DNA of 64,000 bases from Lichenicoccus sp964247695 (GTDB taxonomy: Bacteria; Pseudomonadota; Alphaproteobacteria; Acetobacterales; Acetobacteraceae). The notes beneath the pieces are model-generated. The model made no database searches, was not told the DNA's origin, and was given only the letters and a program-made list of their open reading frames with translations. Where the stretch lies: NCBI GenBank assembly GCA_964247695.1, contig CAXTVI010000020.1, forward strand, positions 22,610-86,609, read 5' to 3'. Positions 24,818 through 33,502 of this stretch are shown here, piece after piece (within the stretch, counting starts at the first letter, position 1; each line of letters begins with the position of its first letter). A program made the translations under genes and the position numbers.

Positions 24818-26248
24818 TTACCCCTGCAGGTTAAGAATCCGCAACAAACCCCTGTAACAGGCCCGGAGTCCCTGAGCGTCGGCCCCTTCCGGATGCCCCG
24901 GTGCCGCCGAGTCGCGCCAGGCATATGTGTCGAGATGGGCCCAGCGGACAGATTTTTTGACGAATCGTTGCAGAAACAGCGCCGCCGTGACTGCACCAGC
25001 CATCGGCTTCGGTGAAACATTATTCAGGTGTGCGACGGGGCTGCTGAGCCAGGAATCGTACGCCGCATGCAGCGGCAGCCGCCAGAGGGGGTCGTGCGTG
25101 GCGAGGCCGCCCTGCAGGAGTGCTGCCGCCAGCGCGTCATCATTGCTGAACAGGGCCGGCAGGTCGGGCCCGAGTGCCACCCTCGCCGCCCCGGTCAGCG
25201 TCGCGGCGTCGATCAGGAGCGCAGGGGACGCGTCGCAGGCTTCCGCAAGCAGGTCGGCCAGCACGAGGCGCCCTTCGGCGTCGGTGTTGCCGATCTCCAC
25301 GTTGAGGCCGGCGCGGGTCGCGATCACGTCGGACGGGCGCATGGCGTCGCCGGAGACGCTGTTCTCGACGCAGCCCAGGCGCAATTGCAGCCGCACCGGC
25401 AGGTCGCGCTCCATGATCAGGCGCGCGAGGCCGAGCATGATCGCAGCTCCGCCCATGTCCTTCTTCATGCGCAGCATCGCGGCCGACGGCTTCAGGTCCA
25501 ACCCGCCGGTGTCGAAGCAGACGCCCTTGCCGACCAGCGAGACCAGTGGCGCGCCTGCGTCGGCCGCCGATCCCTGCCAGTCGGCGCGCATGACACAAGG
25601 AGCACGGCTCGACCCGCGCCCGACCGCATGGATGGCCGGGTAGCCGCATTCGAGCGCCGCCGCCGACACGATCCCGGTCGCGGCGCCGAAGCGTGCGGCC
25701 ACCTCGCACGCCGCCTCCGCCAGCGACATTGGGCCGAGCCGGTTCGCCGGCATGTTGACCAGGTCGCGCGCCAGCCAGACCGCCCGGGCCTGCGCCGCAC
25801 CTGCCTCGCCCTGCCCCGGCCGTATCGCGAGGCGCGCCGCCGGACGCGGGTCGGGATCACGGAAGTCGCCGAACCTGTAGGCGCCGAGACAGTAGCCGAG
25901 CACAGCCACATCGGCATCGGATGGTTCCGGTCCGGCCAGGTGCCAGTCGCCGGTCGGCAGCGTGCGCGGCAGGCCGGCATACACCTCCGGACCCGGCGCT
26001 TCCGGTCCGTTGCCGAGTCCGAGCAGGGCGGCGCCGACGCCCGCCTCGCCGGGCAGCAGCGCGATCTCGCCGACGCTGGCGGTGAAGCCGGTCTGCTCGA
26101 GCCAGCCGGCCAGCGATCCGGGGAAACCATTGCCCTGCGCGAAGGCCTGGACGAGGTCGGGCAGCGACTCGGGCCGCACGACATGCACCGGACGCGCACT
26201 TCCGGCGCCCTCTGCTTCGGCAAGACAATCGAGCGGGCGGTCGAACAT
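24818..26248 (-). CDS. M17 leucyl aminopeptidase family protein
   Basis: Cytosolic dizinc aminopeptidase of 476 residues. All metal and catalytic positions are visible: K241 and D246 in GKGVCFDTGG, K253, D264 in MKKDMGG, and D323, E325 and R327 in NTDAEGRL. The preceding domain is a variable macro-like N-terminus. The form (GKGVCFDTGGLDLKP) is closer to the alphaproteobacterial PepB-like variant than to E. coli PepA. ATG 26248 has GAAGGA at the correct spacing; the open frame extends far upstream but is antisense to the helicase. The 144-bp gap to the divergent helicase should hold both promoters. Confidence 0.92.
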   Translation of the reverse strand: MFDRPLDCLAEAEGAGSARPVHVVRPESLPDLVQAFAQGNGFPGSLAGWLEQTGFTASVGEIALLPGEAGVGAALLGLGNGPEAPGPEVYAGLPRTLPTGDWHLAGPEPSDADVAVLGYCLGAYRFGDFRDPDPRPAARLAIRPGQGEAGAAQARAVWLARDLVNMPANRLGPMSLAEAACEVAARFGAATGIVSAAALECGYPAIHAVGRGSSRAPCVMRADWQGSAADAGAPLVSLVGKGVCFDTGGLDLKPSAAMLRMKKDMGGAAIMLGLARLIMERDLPVRLQLRLGCVENSVSGDAMRPSDVIATRAGLNVEIGNTDAEGRLVLADLLAEACDASPALLIDAATLTGAARVALGPDLPALFSNDDALAAALLQGGLATHDPLWRLPLHAAYDSWLSSPVAHLNNVSPKPMAGAVTAALFLQRFVKKSVRWAHLDTYAWRDSAAPGHPEGADAQGLRACYRGLLRILNLQG

Positions 26249-26392
26249 CGGGTCATCCTTCACAGTCTCTGGCGCATTATCTGGTGCAGTATCTGTCAGT
26301 CTTCGGCCGTGCGGCGGGCGCGGCGCGGCCGACAGCGTCATGCAGCCAACCGATGCTTGCAATCCGCAGGCGCCGACCCGACCATCAGGAGC

Positions 26393-29017
26393 ATGCCGGG
26401 CGTATCCCTCTGGGCGCGCAGCCCCCACCCGTCCGCCACCGGGCGGCGGTCGCAAGCCGGAACGGATGACCCGGGCCGGCGGCACCGCGTCCGTGCGGTG
26501 CTCGGGCCCACCAACACCGGCAAGACCCATCTCGCCATGGAGCGGCTGCTCGCGCACGGCTCCGGCATCATCGGGTTTCCGCTGCGCCTGCTGGCGCGCG
26601 AGAACTACGACCGCATGGTGGCCGCCAAGGGCGAGCGCAACGTGGCGCTGATCACCGGCGAGGAGAAGATCGTGCCGCCCGGGGCGCGCTACTTCTCCTG
26701 CACGGTCGAGGCGATGCCGCTGGACCGCGCCGCCGAGTTTGTTGCCGTCGACGAGATCCAGCTCTGCGCCGACGCCGACCGCGGCCATGTCTTCACCGAG
26801 CGCCTGCTGCATGCCCGCGGGCTGGTCGAGACCATGTTCCTCGGCGCCGAGACCATCCGCCCGCTGCTGGCGCGGCTGATCCCGGACGCGGAGATCGAGA
26901 CCCGGCCAAGGTTGTCGCAGCTCACCTATACAGGTGCTGCCAAGCTCACCAAGCTGCCGCCGCGCTCCGCCGTCGTCGCCTTTTCGGCCGCCGAGGTCTA
27001 TGCGATCGCCGAACTGATACGCCGCCGCAGGGGCGGCTGCGCGGTGGTGATGGGAAGGCTGTCGCCGCGCACGCGCAATGCCCAGGTGGCGCTGTACCAG
27101 GACAAGGAGGTCGACTACCTGGTCGCCACCGACGCGATCGGCATGGGGCTGAACATGGACGTGAACCATGTGGCATTCGCCGGGCTGTCCAAGTTCGACG
27201 GCTCGCGGCCGCGCCGGCTTGCCGCCGCCGAGGTGGCGCAGATCGCCGGTCGCGCCGGACGCGGCATGCGCGACGGCAGCTTCGGCACCACCGCCACCTG
27301 TCCGGACCTGTCCGAGGACGTGGTGGCGGCGGTCGAGGCGCATCGCTTCGATCCGCTCGAGCAGATCTTCTGGCGCAACAGCGATCTGGACTTCGCCAGC
27401 CCCGACCTGCTGCTGGCCAGCCTGCAGGTGCCTCCGCCGCGTCGCGGTCTCATCGCCGGCAACGAGGCGGTCGACCTGCAGACGCTGGATGCCCTGACCC
27501 GCGACGACGAGATACGCCGTCTGGCCTGCAGCCGCAGCGCCACCCGCCTGCTCTGGGAGGCCTGCCAGATCCCGGACTTCCGCAAGCTCGGCGACGACAG
27601 CCACACCAGGCTGTGCGCGCGCGTGTTCAGCAGCGTCATGCAGTCCGGGCGACTTCCCACGGACTGGCTGGCGGCGCAGATCACCTCGCTCTCGCGCAGC
27701 GACGGCGACATCGATACGCTGATGCAGCGCCTGTCCGGCGTGCGCGTGTGTTCGTACATCGCCGCGCGGCGGGACTGGCTCGACGACGCACCGTACTGGC
27801 AGGGCAAGGCACGCGAGGTCGAGGACCTGCTGTCTGACGCGCTGCACGAGCGTCTGACCGCGCGCTTCGTCGACCGCCGCGCGGCGCTGCTGTTCCGCCG
27901 GCTCGACGAGGCGGAAGGCCAGGACATGCTGTCCGCCGTCACCACACAGGGCGAGGTGGTCGTCGAGGGGCACTCGGTCGGCCATGTCGCGGGCTTCGGC
28001 TTCCAGCCCGACCCGCTGGCGGAGGGTCCCGAGAAGCGGCTGGTGCTGCGCGCCGCACGCCGGGCGCTGCGCGAGGAGATGCCGCGCCGGGTGCAGGCGC
28101 TGGTGGCGGCTGCCGATGCCGCCTTTTCCATCTCCGGAGATGCGCGGCGCCTTTTATGGACCGCGATGCCCGGCCACGCGGCGCCGGTGGCGCGCCTGCG
28201 CGCGGGCGCAGGCCTGCTGCGCCCGATGGTCGAGGTGCTGGACAGCGAATTTCTCGACGGCTCGCAGCGCGAGCGGGTGCGCGGCCGCCTGCAGACGTGG
28301 CTGCACGGGCAGGTCGCGACCGTGCTGGCGCCGCTGTTCGAGGCGCAGGCGCGGGCACAGGCCGATCCACTGCTGCGCGGTGTGCTGCACCGTCTCGTCG
28401 AGGAAGGCGGCCTGGTCGCGGGCATGGCCGCGCCGCCGGTGTCGCCGCTGCTGCGCCGGCGTCTCAAGCCGCTCGGTATCCGCTCCGGGCGCCTCGCCTT
28501 GTTCATGCCGGTGCTGCTCAAGCCGCGCCAGGCGCAACTGCGCGCCGTCCTGCTGGCGGTGCGCGCCGGCATCGGCCTGCCGAGGCTGCCGGCGGCGGGT
28601 GCGGTCAGCATCCCGCGCGACGGCGCGACCGACGTGGCGCAGGCCTCGCTGATGGCAGCGATGGGTTGGGTGGCGGCCGGCCCGGTCTGGCTGCGGCTCG
28701 ACATCGCCGAGCGGGTGATGGCGGAGGTGGCGTGGCTGACCCGCGACCGGCCCGCGGCGCTGCCGTCGGACCTGGCGTCACGCCTGTCGGTGCGGGCGGA
28801 CCTGCTGCCCGCCGTGCTGCGTGGGCTCGAGGTCAGGCTGCGGCCGGCTGCTCCGCTGCCCGATGGTCATGCCGGACCGCCCTGCCCGCCTCTGATGAGC
28901 ATCGCGCGTCGCCGCGATCCTCAGCCACCGGCACCGACGGCCGTTCCAGAAGCGCCTGGCCGCACGCGACAGGACAGCCCGTTCGCGGCCCTCGCCGCCC
29001 TTCGGGTCCGCCGTTGA
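26393..29017 (+). CDS. SUV3-like DEAD/DEAH-box RNA helicase
   Basis: ATP-dependent RNA helicase of 874 residues, related to the mitochondrial degradosome helicase SUV3. Walker A is GPTNTGKT (38-45), Walker B DEIQ (120-123, in place of DEAD/DEAH), and domain 2 holds ATDAIGMGLNMDV and QIAGRAGR (283-290). A long alpha-helical C-terminal part follows, with a basic, proline-rich tail. ATG 26393 follows CAGGAG. The S4 gene start (TTG) overlaps its stop. In alphaproteobacteria this gene is commonly next to the S4 protein and fdxA, as here. A role in RNA turnover is inferred from the family. Confidence 0.9.
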   Translation: MPGVSLWARSPHPSATGRRSQAGTDDPGRRHRVRAVLGPTNTGKTHLAMERLLAHGSGIIGFPLRLLARENYDRMVAAKGERNVALITGEEKIVPPGARYFSCTVEAMPLDRAAEFVAVDEIQLCADADRGHVFTERLLHARGLVETMFLGAETIRPLLARLIPDAEIETRPRLSQLTYTGAAKLTKLPPRSAVVAFSAAEVYAIAELIRRRRGGCAVVMGRLSPRTRNAQVALYQDKEVDYLVATDAIGMGLNMDVNHVAFAGLSKFDGSRPRRLAAAEVAQIAGRAGRGMRDGSFGTTATCPDLSEDVVAAVEAHRFDPLEQIFWRNSDLDFASPDLLLASLQVPPPRRGLIAGNEAVDLQTLDALTRDDEIRRLACSRSATRLLWEACQIPDFRKLGDDSHTRLCARVFSSVMQSGRLPTDWLAAQITSLSRSDGDIDTLMQRLSGVRVCSYIAARRDWLDDAPYWQGKAREVEDLLSDALHERLTARFVDRRAALLFRRLDEAEGQDMLSAVTTQGEVVVEGHSVGHVAGFGFQPDPLAEGPEKRLVLRAARRALREEMPRRVQALVAAADAAFSISGDARRLLWTAMPGHAAPVARLRAGAGLLRPMVEVLDSEFLDGSQRERVRGRLQTWLHGQVATVLAPLFEAQARAQADPLLRGVLHRLVEEGGLVAGMAAPPVSPLLRRRLKPLGIRSGRLALFMPVLLKPRQAQLRAVLLAVRAGIGLPRLPAAGAVSIPRDGATDVAQASLMAAMGWVAAGPVWLRLDIAERVMAEVAWLTRDRPAALPSDLASRLSVRADLLPAVLRGLEVRLRPAAPLPDGHAGPPCPPLMSIARRRDPQPPAPTAVPEAPGRTRQDSPFAALAALRVRR

Positions 29018-29334
29018 GCGGGCCGCCGGGGTGCATTCCCGGGCAGCCGGAGCAGGAAGACCGCAGCTGGCAGCGTCTCGACAAATGGCTGTGGTGCGCG
29101 CGTTTCCTCAAGGCGCGGTCGGACTGCGCCCGGCTGGTGCAGGGCGGCCTGATCCGGGTCAACCGCCAGCCGACCGACAAGCCGCATGCGCGGCTGCGGC
29201 CGGGCGACGTGGTGACCCTGCCGCGACGGGACCACGGTGTGACCGTGCTGCGCATCCTCGCACTCGCGAAACGCCGCGGGCCGGCGGTGGAGGCCCGTAC
29301 TCTATATGAGGAGATACCCGAGCCGGGCTCCTGA
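29014..29334 (+). CDS. S4-domain RNA-binding protein (Hsp15-like)
   Basis: A 106-residue protein with an S4 fold: QRLDKWLWCARFLKARSDCARLVQGG is the RNA-binding helix pair, then IRVNRQPTDKPHARLRPGDVV. Hsp15 binds stalled 50S subunits with nascent chains and recycles them after heat shock. No ATG or GTG exists in a suitable place, so TTG 29014, overlapping the helicase stop (TTGA), is the likely start and implies coupled translation. The C-terminus is short (TLYEEIPEPGS), lacking the long basic tail of E. coli Hsp15. Confidence 0.85.
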   Translation: MSGPPGCIPGQPEQEDRSWQRLDKWLWCARFLKARSDCARLVQGGLIRVNRQPTDKPHARLRPGDVVTLPRRDHGVTVLRILALAKRRGPAVEARTLYEEIPEPGS

Positions 29335-29442
29335 CTCCATGCCAGCGGGCCGCTTGCGCTTGTGCCTAAAGGTCCGCATATCTCTGCGCCCGTCGCGTCC
29401 CGGCCACAGGACGGCTTGGACCATTACAGTCTGGAGATGGTG

Positions 29443-29781
29443 ATGACCTACGTGGTCACCGAGAACTGCATCCGCTGCAAATACATGGACTGCATCGAGG
29501 TATGTCCTGTCGACTGCTTCTATGTCGGCGACAACATGCTTGTCATAAATCCGGACGAATGCATCGATTGCGGCGTCTGCGAGCCGGAATGCCCGGCCGA
29601 GGCGATCTTCCCGGACAGCGACGACCGCGCCGGCGCCTGGGCGGAGAAGAACACCGAGTTCTCCAAGACCTGGCCGAACATCACCCGCAAGGGCACTCCG
29701 CCGGCCGATGCCGACGAGTGGAAGGACAAGCCGAACAAGGCCGAGCTGTTCTCCCCCGAGCCGGGCGTGTCGTCCGGCTGA
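29443..29781 (+). CDS. fdxA: 7Fe ferredoxin FdxA
   Basis: A 112-residue soluble ferredoxin with one [3Fe-4S] and one [4Fe-4S] cluster, inferred from the FdxA family pattern. Cysteines occur at C9, C12, C17, C21 and C25 (ENCIRCKYMDCIEVCPVDC) and at C40, C43, C46 and C50 (ECIDCGVCEPEC). The acidic C-terminal extension (WAEKNTEFSKTWPNITRKG) is typical of the Azotobacter FdI group. ATG 29443 is preferred, with GGAG six bases upstream; other ATGs at 29437 and 29362 are possible. It sits between the S4 gene and the ActA gene. Confidence 0.93.
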   Translation: MTYVVTENCIRCKYMDCIEVCPVDCFYVGDNMLVINPDECIDCGVCEPECPAEAIFPDSDDRAGAWAEKNTEFSKTWPNITRKGTPPADADEWKDKPNKAELFSPEPGVSSG

Positions 29782-29796
29782 TGCCCGTCGCCTGAC

Positions 29797-29808
29797 GCAA
29801 ACGTTTGC
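29797..29808. promoter_or_regulatory. LacI-type palindrome upstream of the respiratory operon
   Basis: GCAAACGTTTGC is a perfect 12-bp palindrome with the central CG of LacI/PurR-family operators; GACGCAAACGTTTGCCCG resembles the PurR box. It lies in the 162-bp gap before actA. No LacI-family gene is in the window, and chance occurrence is possible. Confidence 0.25.
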
Positions 29809-29943
29809 CCGGAGGCCCTGGCAGCCGGCGCGGCGGCCAAGCATAACGGCATGGCAATGTCGGATGTGAGGCGGGTATGGGCATGACAGGTTCCGGGAAG
29901 GCACATCCGGCACAGAAGCGGCCCTGACCGGCAGGCGCCGTCC

Positions 29944-30603
29944 ATGCGCCAACTGTTCGCGCCCGGTGCCGATGCCTGGCTGCGGCTGGTGCTGCTCTCG
30001 GTGCTGCTCCTCGCCGGCGGCTCGGTGCTCGTGCTGGAGATGCTGCAGCACTCGTCCTACGTCTCGCGCGTCGGCATCGCGCCGGAGCAGCCGGTGCCGT
30101 TCAGCCACAAGCACCATGTCGGCGAGCTCGGACTGGATTGCCGGTATTGCCACACCACCGTCGAGGTCAGCGCCACCGCCGGGCTGCCGCCGACCCATAC
30201 CTGCATGACCTGCCACTCGCAGCTCTGGACGGGAGCGGCGATGCTGGCTCCGGTGCGCGACAGCCTGGCCCGGGATCAGCCGCTGGCCTGGACCCGGGTG
30301 CATCGGCTGCCGGACTACGTCTATTTCAATCACAGCATCCATGTCGCCAAGGGCATCGGCTGCTCGTCGTGCCACGGTGCGATCGACCAGATGCAGCTCA
30401 CCGCGCGGGCGCAGAACCTCACCATGCAGTTCTGCCTCGACTGCCACCGCAACCCGGCACCGCGGCTGCGCACATCCGACCAGGTCTGGAACAGCGAATG
30501 GACGCCGCCCGCGGACCAGGCGTCGCGCGGCAAGGCCCTGCTCGCGCAGTACCACATCCGCAGCGGAGCCCAGCTCTCCGACTGCTCGATCTGTCATCGC
30601 TGA
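29944..30603 (+). CDS. actA: Alternative complex III subunit ActA, pentaheme cytochrome c
   Basis: Electron-transfer subunit of quinol:cytochrome c oxidoreductase (ACIII), anchored to the inner membrane and facing the periplasm. The 219-residue protein has one N-terminal helix (LRLVLLSVLLLAGGSVLVLEML, residues 13-34) and five heme-binding motifs: CRYCH 66-70, CMTCH 87-91, CSSCH 140-144, CLDCH 164-168 and CSICH 214-218, plus scattered histidines as distal ligands. Five hemes match ActA of Rhodothermus and Flavobacterium. The next gene begins 13 bp after its stop, and the whole set reads as one operon. Confidence 0.93.
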   Translation: MRQLFAPGADAWLRLVLLSVLLLAGGSVLVLEMLQHSSYVSRVGIAPEQPVPFSHKHHVGELGLDCRYCHTTVEVSATAGLPPTHTCMTCHSQLWTGAAMLAPVRDSLARDQPLAWTRVHRLPDYVYFNHSIHVAKGIGCSSCHGAIDQMQLTARAQNLTMQFCLDCHRNPAPRLRTSDQVWNSEWTPPADQASRGKALLAQYHIRSGAQLSDCSICHR

Positions 30604-30616
30604 TGGCGACACGCGG

Positions 30617-33502
30617 ATGAGTCGCGACCACCCCGGCCTGACCGAGCTCCGCCGCCGGCTGTCGTCGCAGCACGGCGCGCTCTGGCGCAGCCTGGACCAA
30701 CTCGACGACAACGACGCCTTCCGGCGCTTCCTGCATACGGAATTCCCCGGCACCACGCCGGCACGCGGCGTCGACCGGCGCGCCTTCCTGCGCGTGATGG
30801 CGGCGTCGCTGTCGCTGGCCGGGCTCGCCGGCTGCGACGATCCCGACGACGACGATCCACGCTCGAAGGAGATCCCCTACGTCAACCAGCCGCAGCAGGC
30901 GCGGCCGGGCCAGGTGATGCGCTACGCGTCCTCCACCCTCATCGACGGGCATGCCAACGGCGTCACCGTGCTGACCCGCGACGGACGGCCAGTCAAGATC
31001 GAGGGTGCTGCGGCGCACCCCTGGAGCCGTGGGGGCACCGACATCGCCGGCCAGGCCTCGGTGCTGGATTTCTGGGACCCGTTCCGCTCCCAGGCGGTGC
31101 TCCGGCTCGGGCGTCCCGACGATTCGGACAGCCTGCGCCCGGTGCTGAACACCTTGCCACGCGACGGGCTGCATCTGCTGACGGGTCCCGTCACCTCGCC
31201 GTCGCTGCTGGAGCAGATCCAGGGCCTGGAGCAACGGTTCCCGGGCATGCGCTGGCATGTGCACGCCCCGGCGGACGCGATGGCCGCACAAGCCGGCGCC
31301 GCTGCCGCATTCGGGCGTCCGCTCGACACGCTGTACGATTTCTCGCAGACGCGGACAGTGGTGTCGCTGGACGGCGACCTTCTCGATCCGGGTCCGCGCC
31401 AGGTCGGCCTCGCCTCGCGCTGGGCCGAGGCGCGCCGGGCCTCGGCCCGCGCCGGCTCGCTGCTCACCCTGCATGCGGCGGCGCCGACACCGACGCTCAC
31501 CAGCAGCAAGGCGGACCACAGCCTGGTCGCGAGCCAGCGCGACATCGAGCGGATGGCGCACACCCTGCTCGAGGACGGCAATGCGAATGCCTGGCAGCAG
31601 CGGGTGGCGCAGGCGCTGGCGGCGGCGCCGGGACGCTCGATAGTGGTCGCAGGCGCCTGGCAACCGGTGTCGGTGCACGAGGCGGTGCACCGGCTGAATG
31701 CGCGGCTCGGCAATGTCGGCGTGCTGCATGTCGAGCCGGTAGCGGCGCCGGCGGAGGATCTCGGCGCTCTGGTACAGGCGATGCAGCGCGGCGAGGTGCG
31801 TACGCTGCTGGTGCTCGGGGTCAACCCGGTGCAGGACGCTCCCGCTTCGCTCGGTTTCAGCCAGGCGCTCGAGCGGGTGCCGATGAAGCTGCATGCCGGG
31901 CTCTATGCCGACGAGACCGCAGCGGTTTGCGACTGGCACCTGCCGCTGGCGCATCCGCTGGAGAGCTGGGGCGACGCGCGCGCCGCGGACGGCACCGTCA
32001 GCCTGATCCAGCCGACCATCCTGCCGCTCTATGCCGGGCGATCCGCCGCCGAGATCCTCTCGCTGCTGAGCGATGCGCAGCCGCGGGATGGGCAGACATT
32101 GCTGCGCTCGTACTGGCGCACGAGGCTGGGCGCCGACTTCGACGCGGGGTGGCACACGGCGCTGCTGCACGGGTTCGTCGAGCGGACGCAGGCCGAGCCT
32201 GTCAGCGTGGCACCCACTGCCGGCGCCAGTCCGCGCCCCGCAGTGCCGGACGTTGCGCCGAAGTCGGTCGAGGTGCTGTTCCGGCCCGATCCGGTGCTGC
32301 GCGATGGCGCCAGCGTCAACAATGCCTGGCTGCAGGAGCTGCCGCGGCCGCTGACCCGGATCGTCTGGGACAATGCGGTGCTGGTGTCAGCCGCCCTCGC
32401 GAAAGATCTGGGAGCCGTCGAGGGTGATGTGCTGCGGCTCGAGGCAGACGGCCGCGCCGTCGAGGGGCCGGCCTGGATCATGCCCGGGCAGGCCACGCGC
32501 AGCGTGACCCTGACGCTGGGCTACGGCCGCACGAACCCCGACATGCTCGCCACTGGCCTCGGCTACGACGCGGCACTGCTGCGGCCGGCCGCGACGCCGT
32601 TCCATCTCGCCTCGGCCTCGATCACGCGCACCGGGCGCCGGCACGCGCTGGTGACGACGCAGAACCACAATACGATGGAAGGCCACGACCTCGTGCGCGT
32701 GCAGCAGGTCGGCGCGGCACCGGTCGGCGACCAGGGGGAAGCGCCGGACATGCTGTATGGCGGCAAGTCGGCCACCGGAAGCTCGCCGGCCGGCAATCGC
32801 GCCTGGGGGATGGTGATCGACCTCGACAGCTGCATCGGCTGCAATGCCTGCGTGGTGTCGTGCCAGTCGGAGAACAACATCGCGGTGGTCGGGCGCGAGC
32901 AGGTGGCCGAGGGCCGCGAGATGCACTGGCTGCGCGTCGACCGCTACTACGAAGGCCACTTTGAAAGCCCAGGCACGCACTTCCAGCCGGTGCCGTGCAT
33001 GCATTGCGAGGATGCGCCCTGCGAGGTGGGCTGTCCGGTGGAAGCCACCGTACACGACCATGAAGGCCTCAATGTCATGGTCTATAACCGCTGTATCGGC
33101 ACCCGCGCCTGCTCCGGCTACTGCCCGTACAAGGTGCGCCGCTTTAACTACCTCGACTACAGCGCCGGCGTGATTCCTCAGCTCGCGGAGCAGCGCAATC
33201 CGGATGTCACCGTTCGCGCCCGCGGCGTGATGGAGAAATGCACGTACTGCGTGCAGCGCATCGCCCAGGGCCGCATCGACAGTGACAAGAGCGGCAACCC
33301 GATCGCCGATGGCAGCGTGCGGACCGCCTGCCAGACAGCCTGCCCGACGCAGGCGATCAGCTTTGGCGACCTCAACGACACGCACAGCGAGGTGCGCGCG
33401 AAGCGGCACGACCCGCGCAACTACAGCCTGCTCGGCGACCTCGGGGTGAAGCCGCGCACGACGTATCTCGCCGAATACAAGCCGGGCGCCGAGCCGACAT
33501 GA
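30617..33502 (+). CDS. actB: Alternative complex III subunit ActB, iron-sulfur subunit fused to Moco-like domain
   Basis: Periplasmic subunit of 961 residues. It has a Tat signal (RR at 54-55, RRAFLRVMAASL) and a lipobox (LAGLAGC, C73) suggesting lipid anchoring. Residues about 90-760 resemble a molybdopterin oxidoreductase domain; in ACIII this domain binds no molybdenum. The C-terminal part carries four iron-sulfur cluster motifs: CIGCNACVVSC, CMHCEDAPCEVGC, CIGTRACSGYC and CTYCVQRI...CQTACP. In the third set the missing cysteine (T in CIGT) fits the known [3Fe-4S] cluster. The ATG at 30617 follows the actA stop, and its stop overlaps the actC start. Confidence 0.92.
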   Translation: MSRDHPGLTELRRRLSSQHGALWRSLDQLDDNDAFRRFLHTEFPGTTPARGVDRRAFLRVMAASLSLAGLAGCDDPDDDDPRSKEIPYVNQPQQARPGQVMRYASSTLIDGHANGVTVLTRDGRPVKIEGAAAHPWSRGGTDIAGQASVLDFWDPFRSQAVLRLGRPDDSDSLRPVLNTLPRDGLHLLTGPVTSPSLLEQIQGLEQRFPGMRWHVHAPADAMAAQAGAAAAFGRPLDTLYDFSQTRTVVSLDGDLLDPGPRQVGLASRWAEARRASARAGSLLTLHAAAPTPTLTSSKADHSLVASQRDIERMAHTLLEDGNANAWQQRVAQALAAAPGRSIVVAGAWQPVSVHEAVHRLNARLGNVGVLHVEPVAAPAEDLGALVQAMQRGEVRTLLVLGVNPVQDAPASLGFSQALERVPMKLHAGLYADETAAVCDWHLPLAHPLESWGDARAADGTVSLIQPTILPLYAGRSAAEILSLLSDAQPRDGQTLLRSYWRTRLGADFDAGWHTALLHGFVERTQAEPVSVAPTAGASPRPAVPDVAPKSVEVLFRPDPVLRDGASVNNAWLQELPRPLTRIVWDNAVLVSAALAKDLGAVEGDVLRLEADGRAVEGPAWIMPGQATRSVTLTLGYGRTNPDMLATGLGYDAALLRPAATPFHLASASITRTGRRHALVTTQNHNTMEGHDLVRVQQVGAAPVGDQGEAPDMLYGGKSATGSSPAGNRAWGMVIDLDSCIGCNACVVSCQSENNIAVVGREQVAEGREMHWLRVDRYYEGHFESPGTHFQPVPCMHCEDAPCEVGCPVEATVHDHEGLNVMVYNRCIGTRACSGYCPYKVRRFNYLDYSAGVIPQLAEQRNPDVTVRARGVMEKCTYCVQRIAQGRIDSDKSGNPIADGSVRTACQTACPTQAISFGDLNDTHSEVRAKRHDPRNYSLLGDLGVKPRTTYLAEYKPGAEPT

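Noticed and set aside
26249..27985. Long N-terminal extension of the aminopeptidase frame
   Set aside because: It is antisense to the helicase gene; ATG 26248 with a Shine-Dalgarno sequence gives the normal family length.
30419..32170. Large open frame antisense to actB
   Set aside because: Shadow; it lacks recognisable domains and lies in a strongly supported Fe-S gene.
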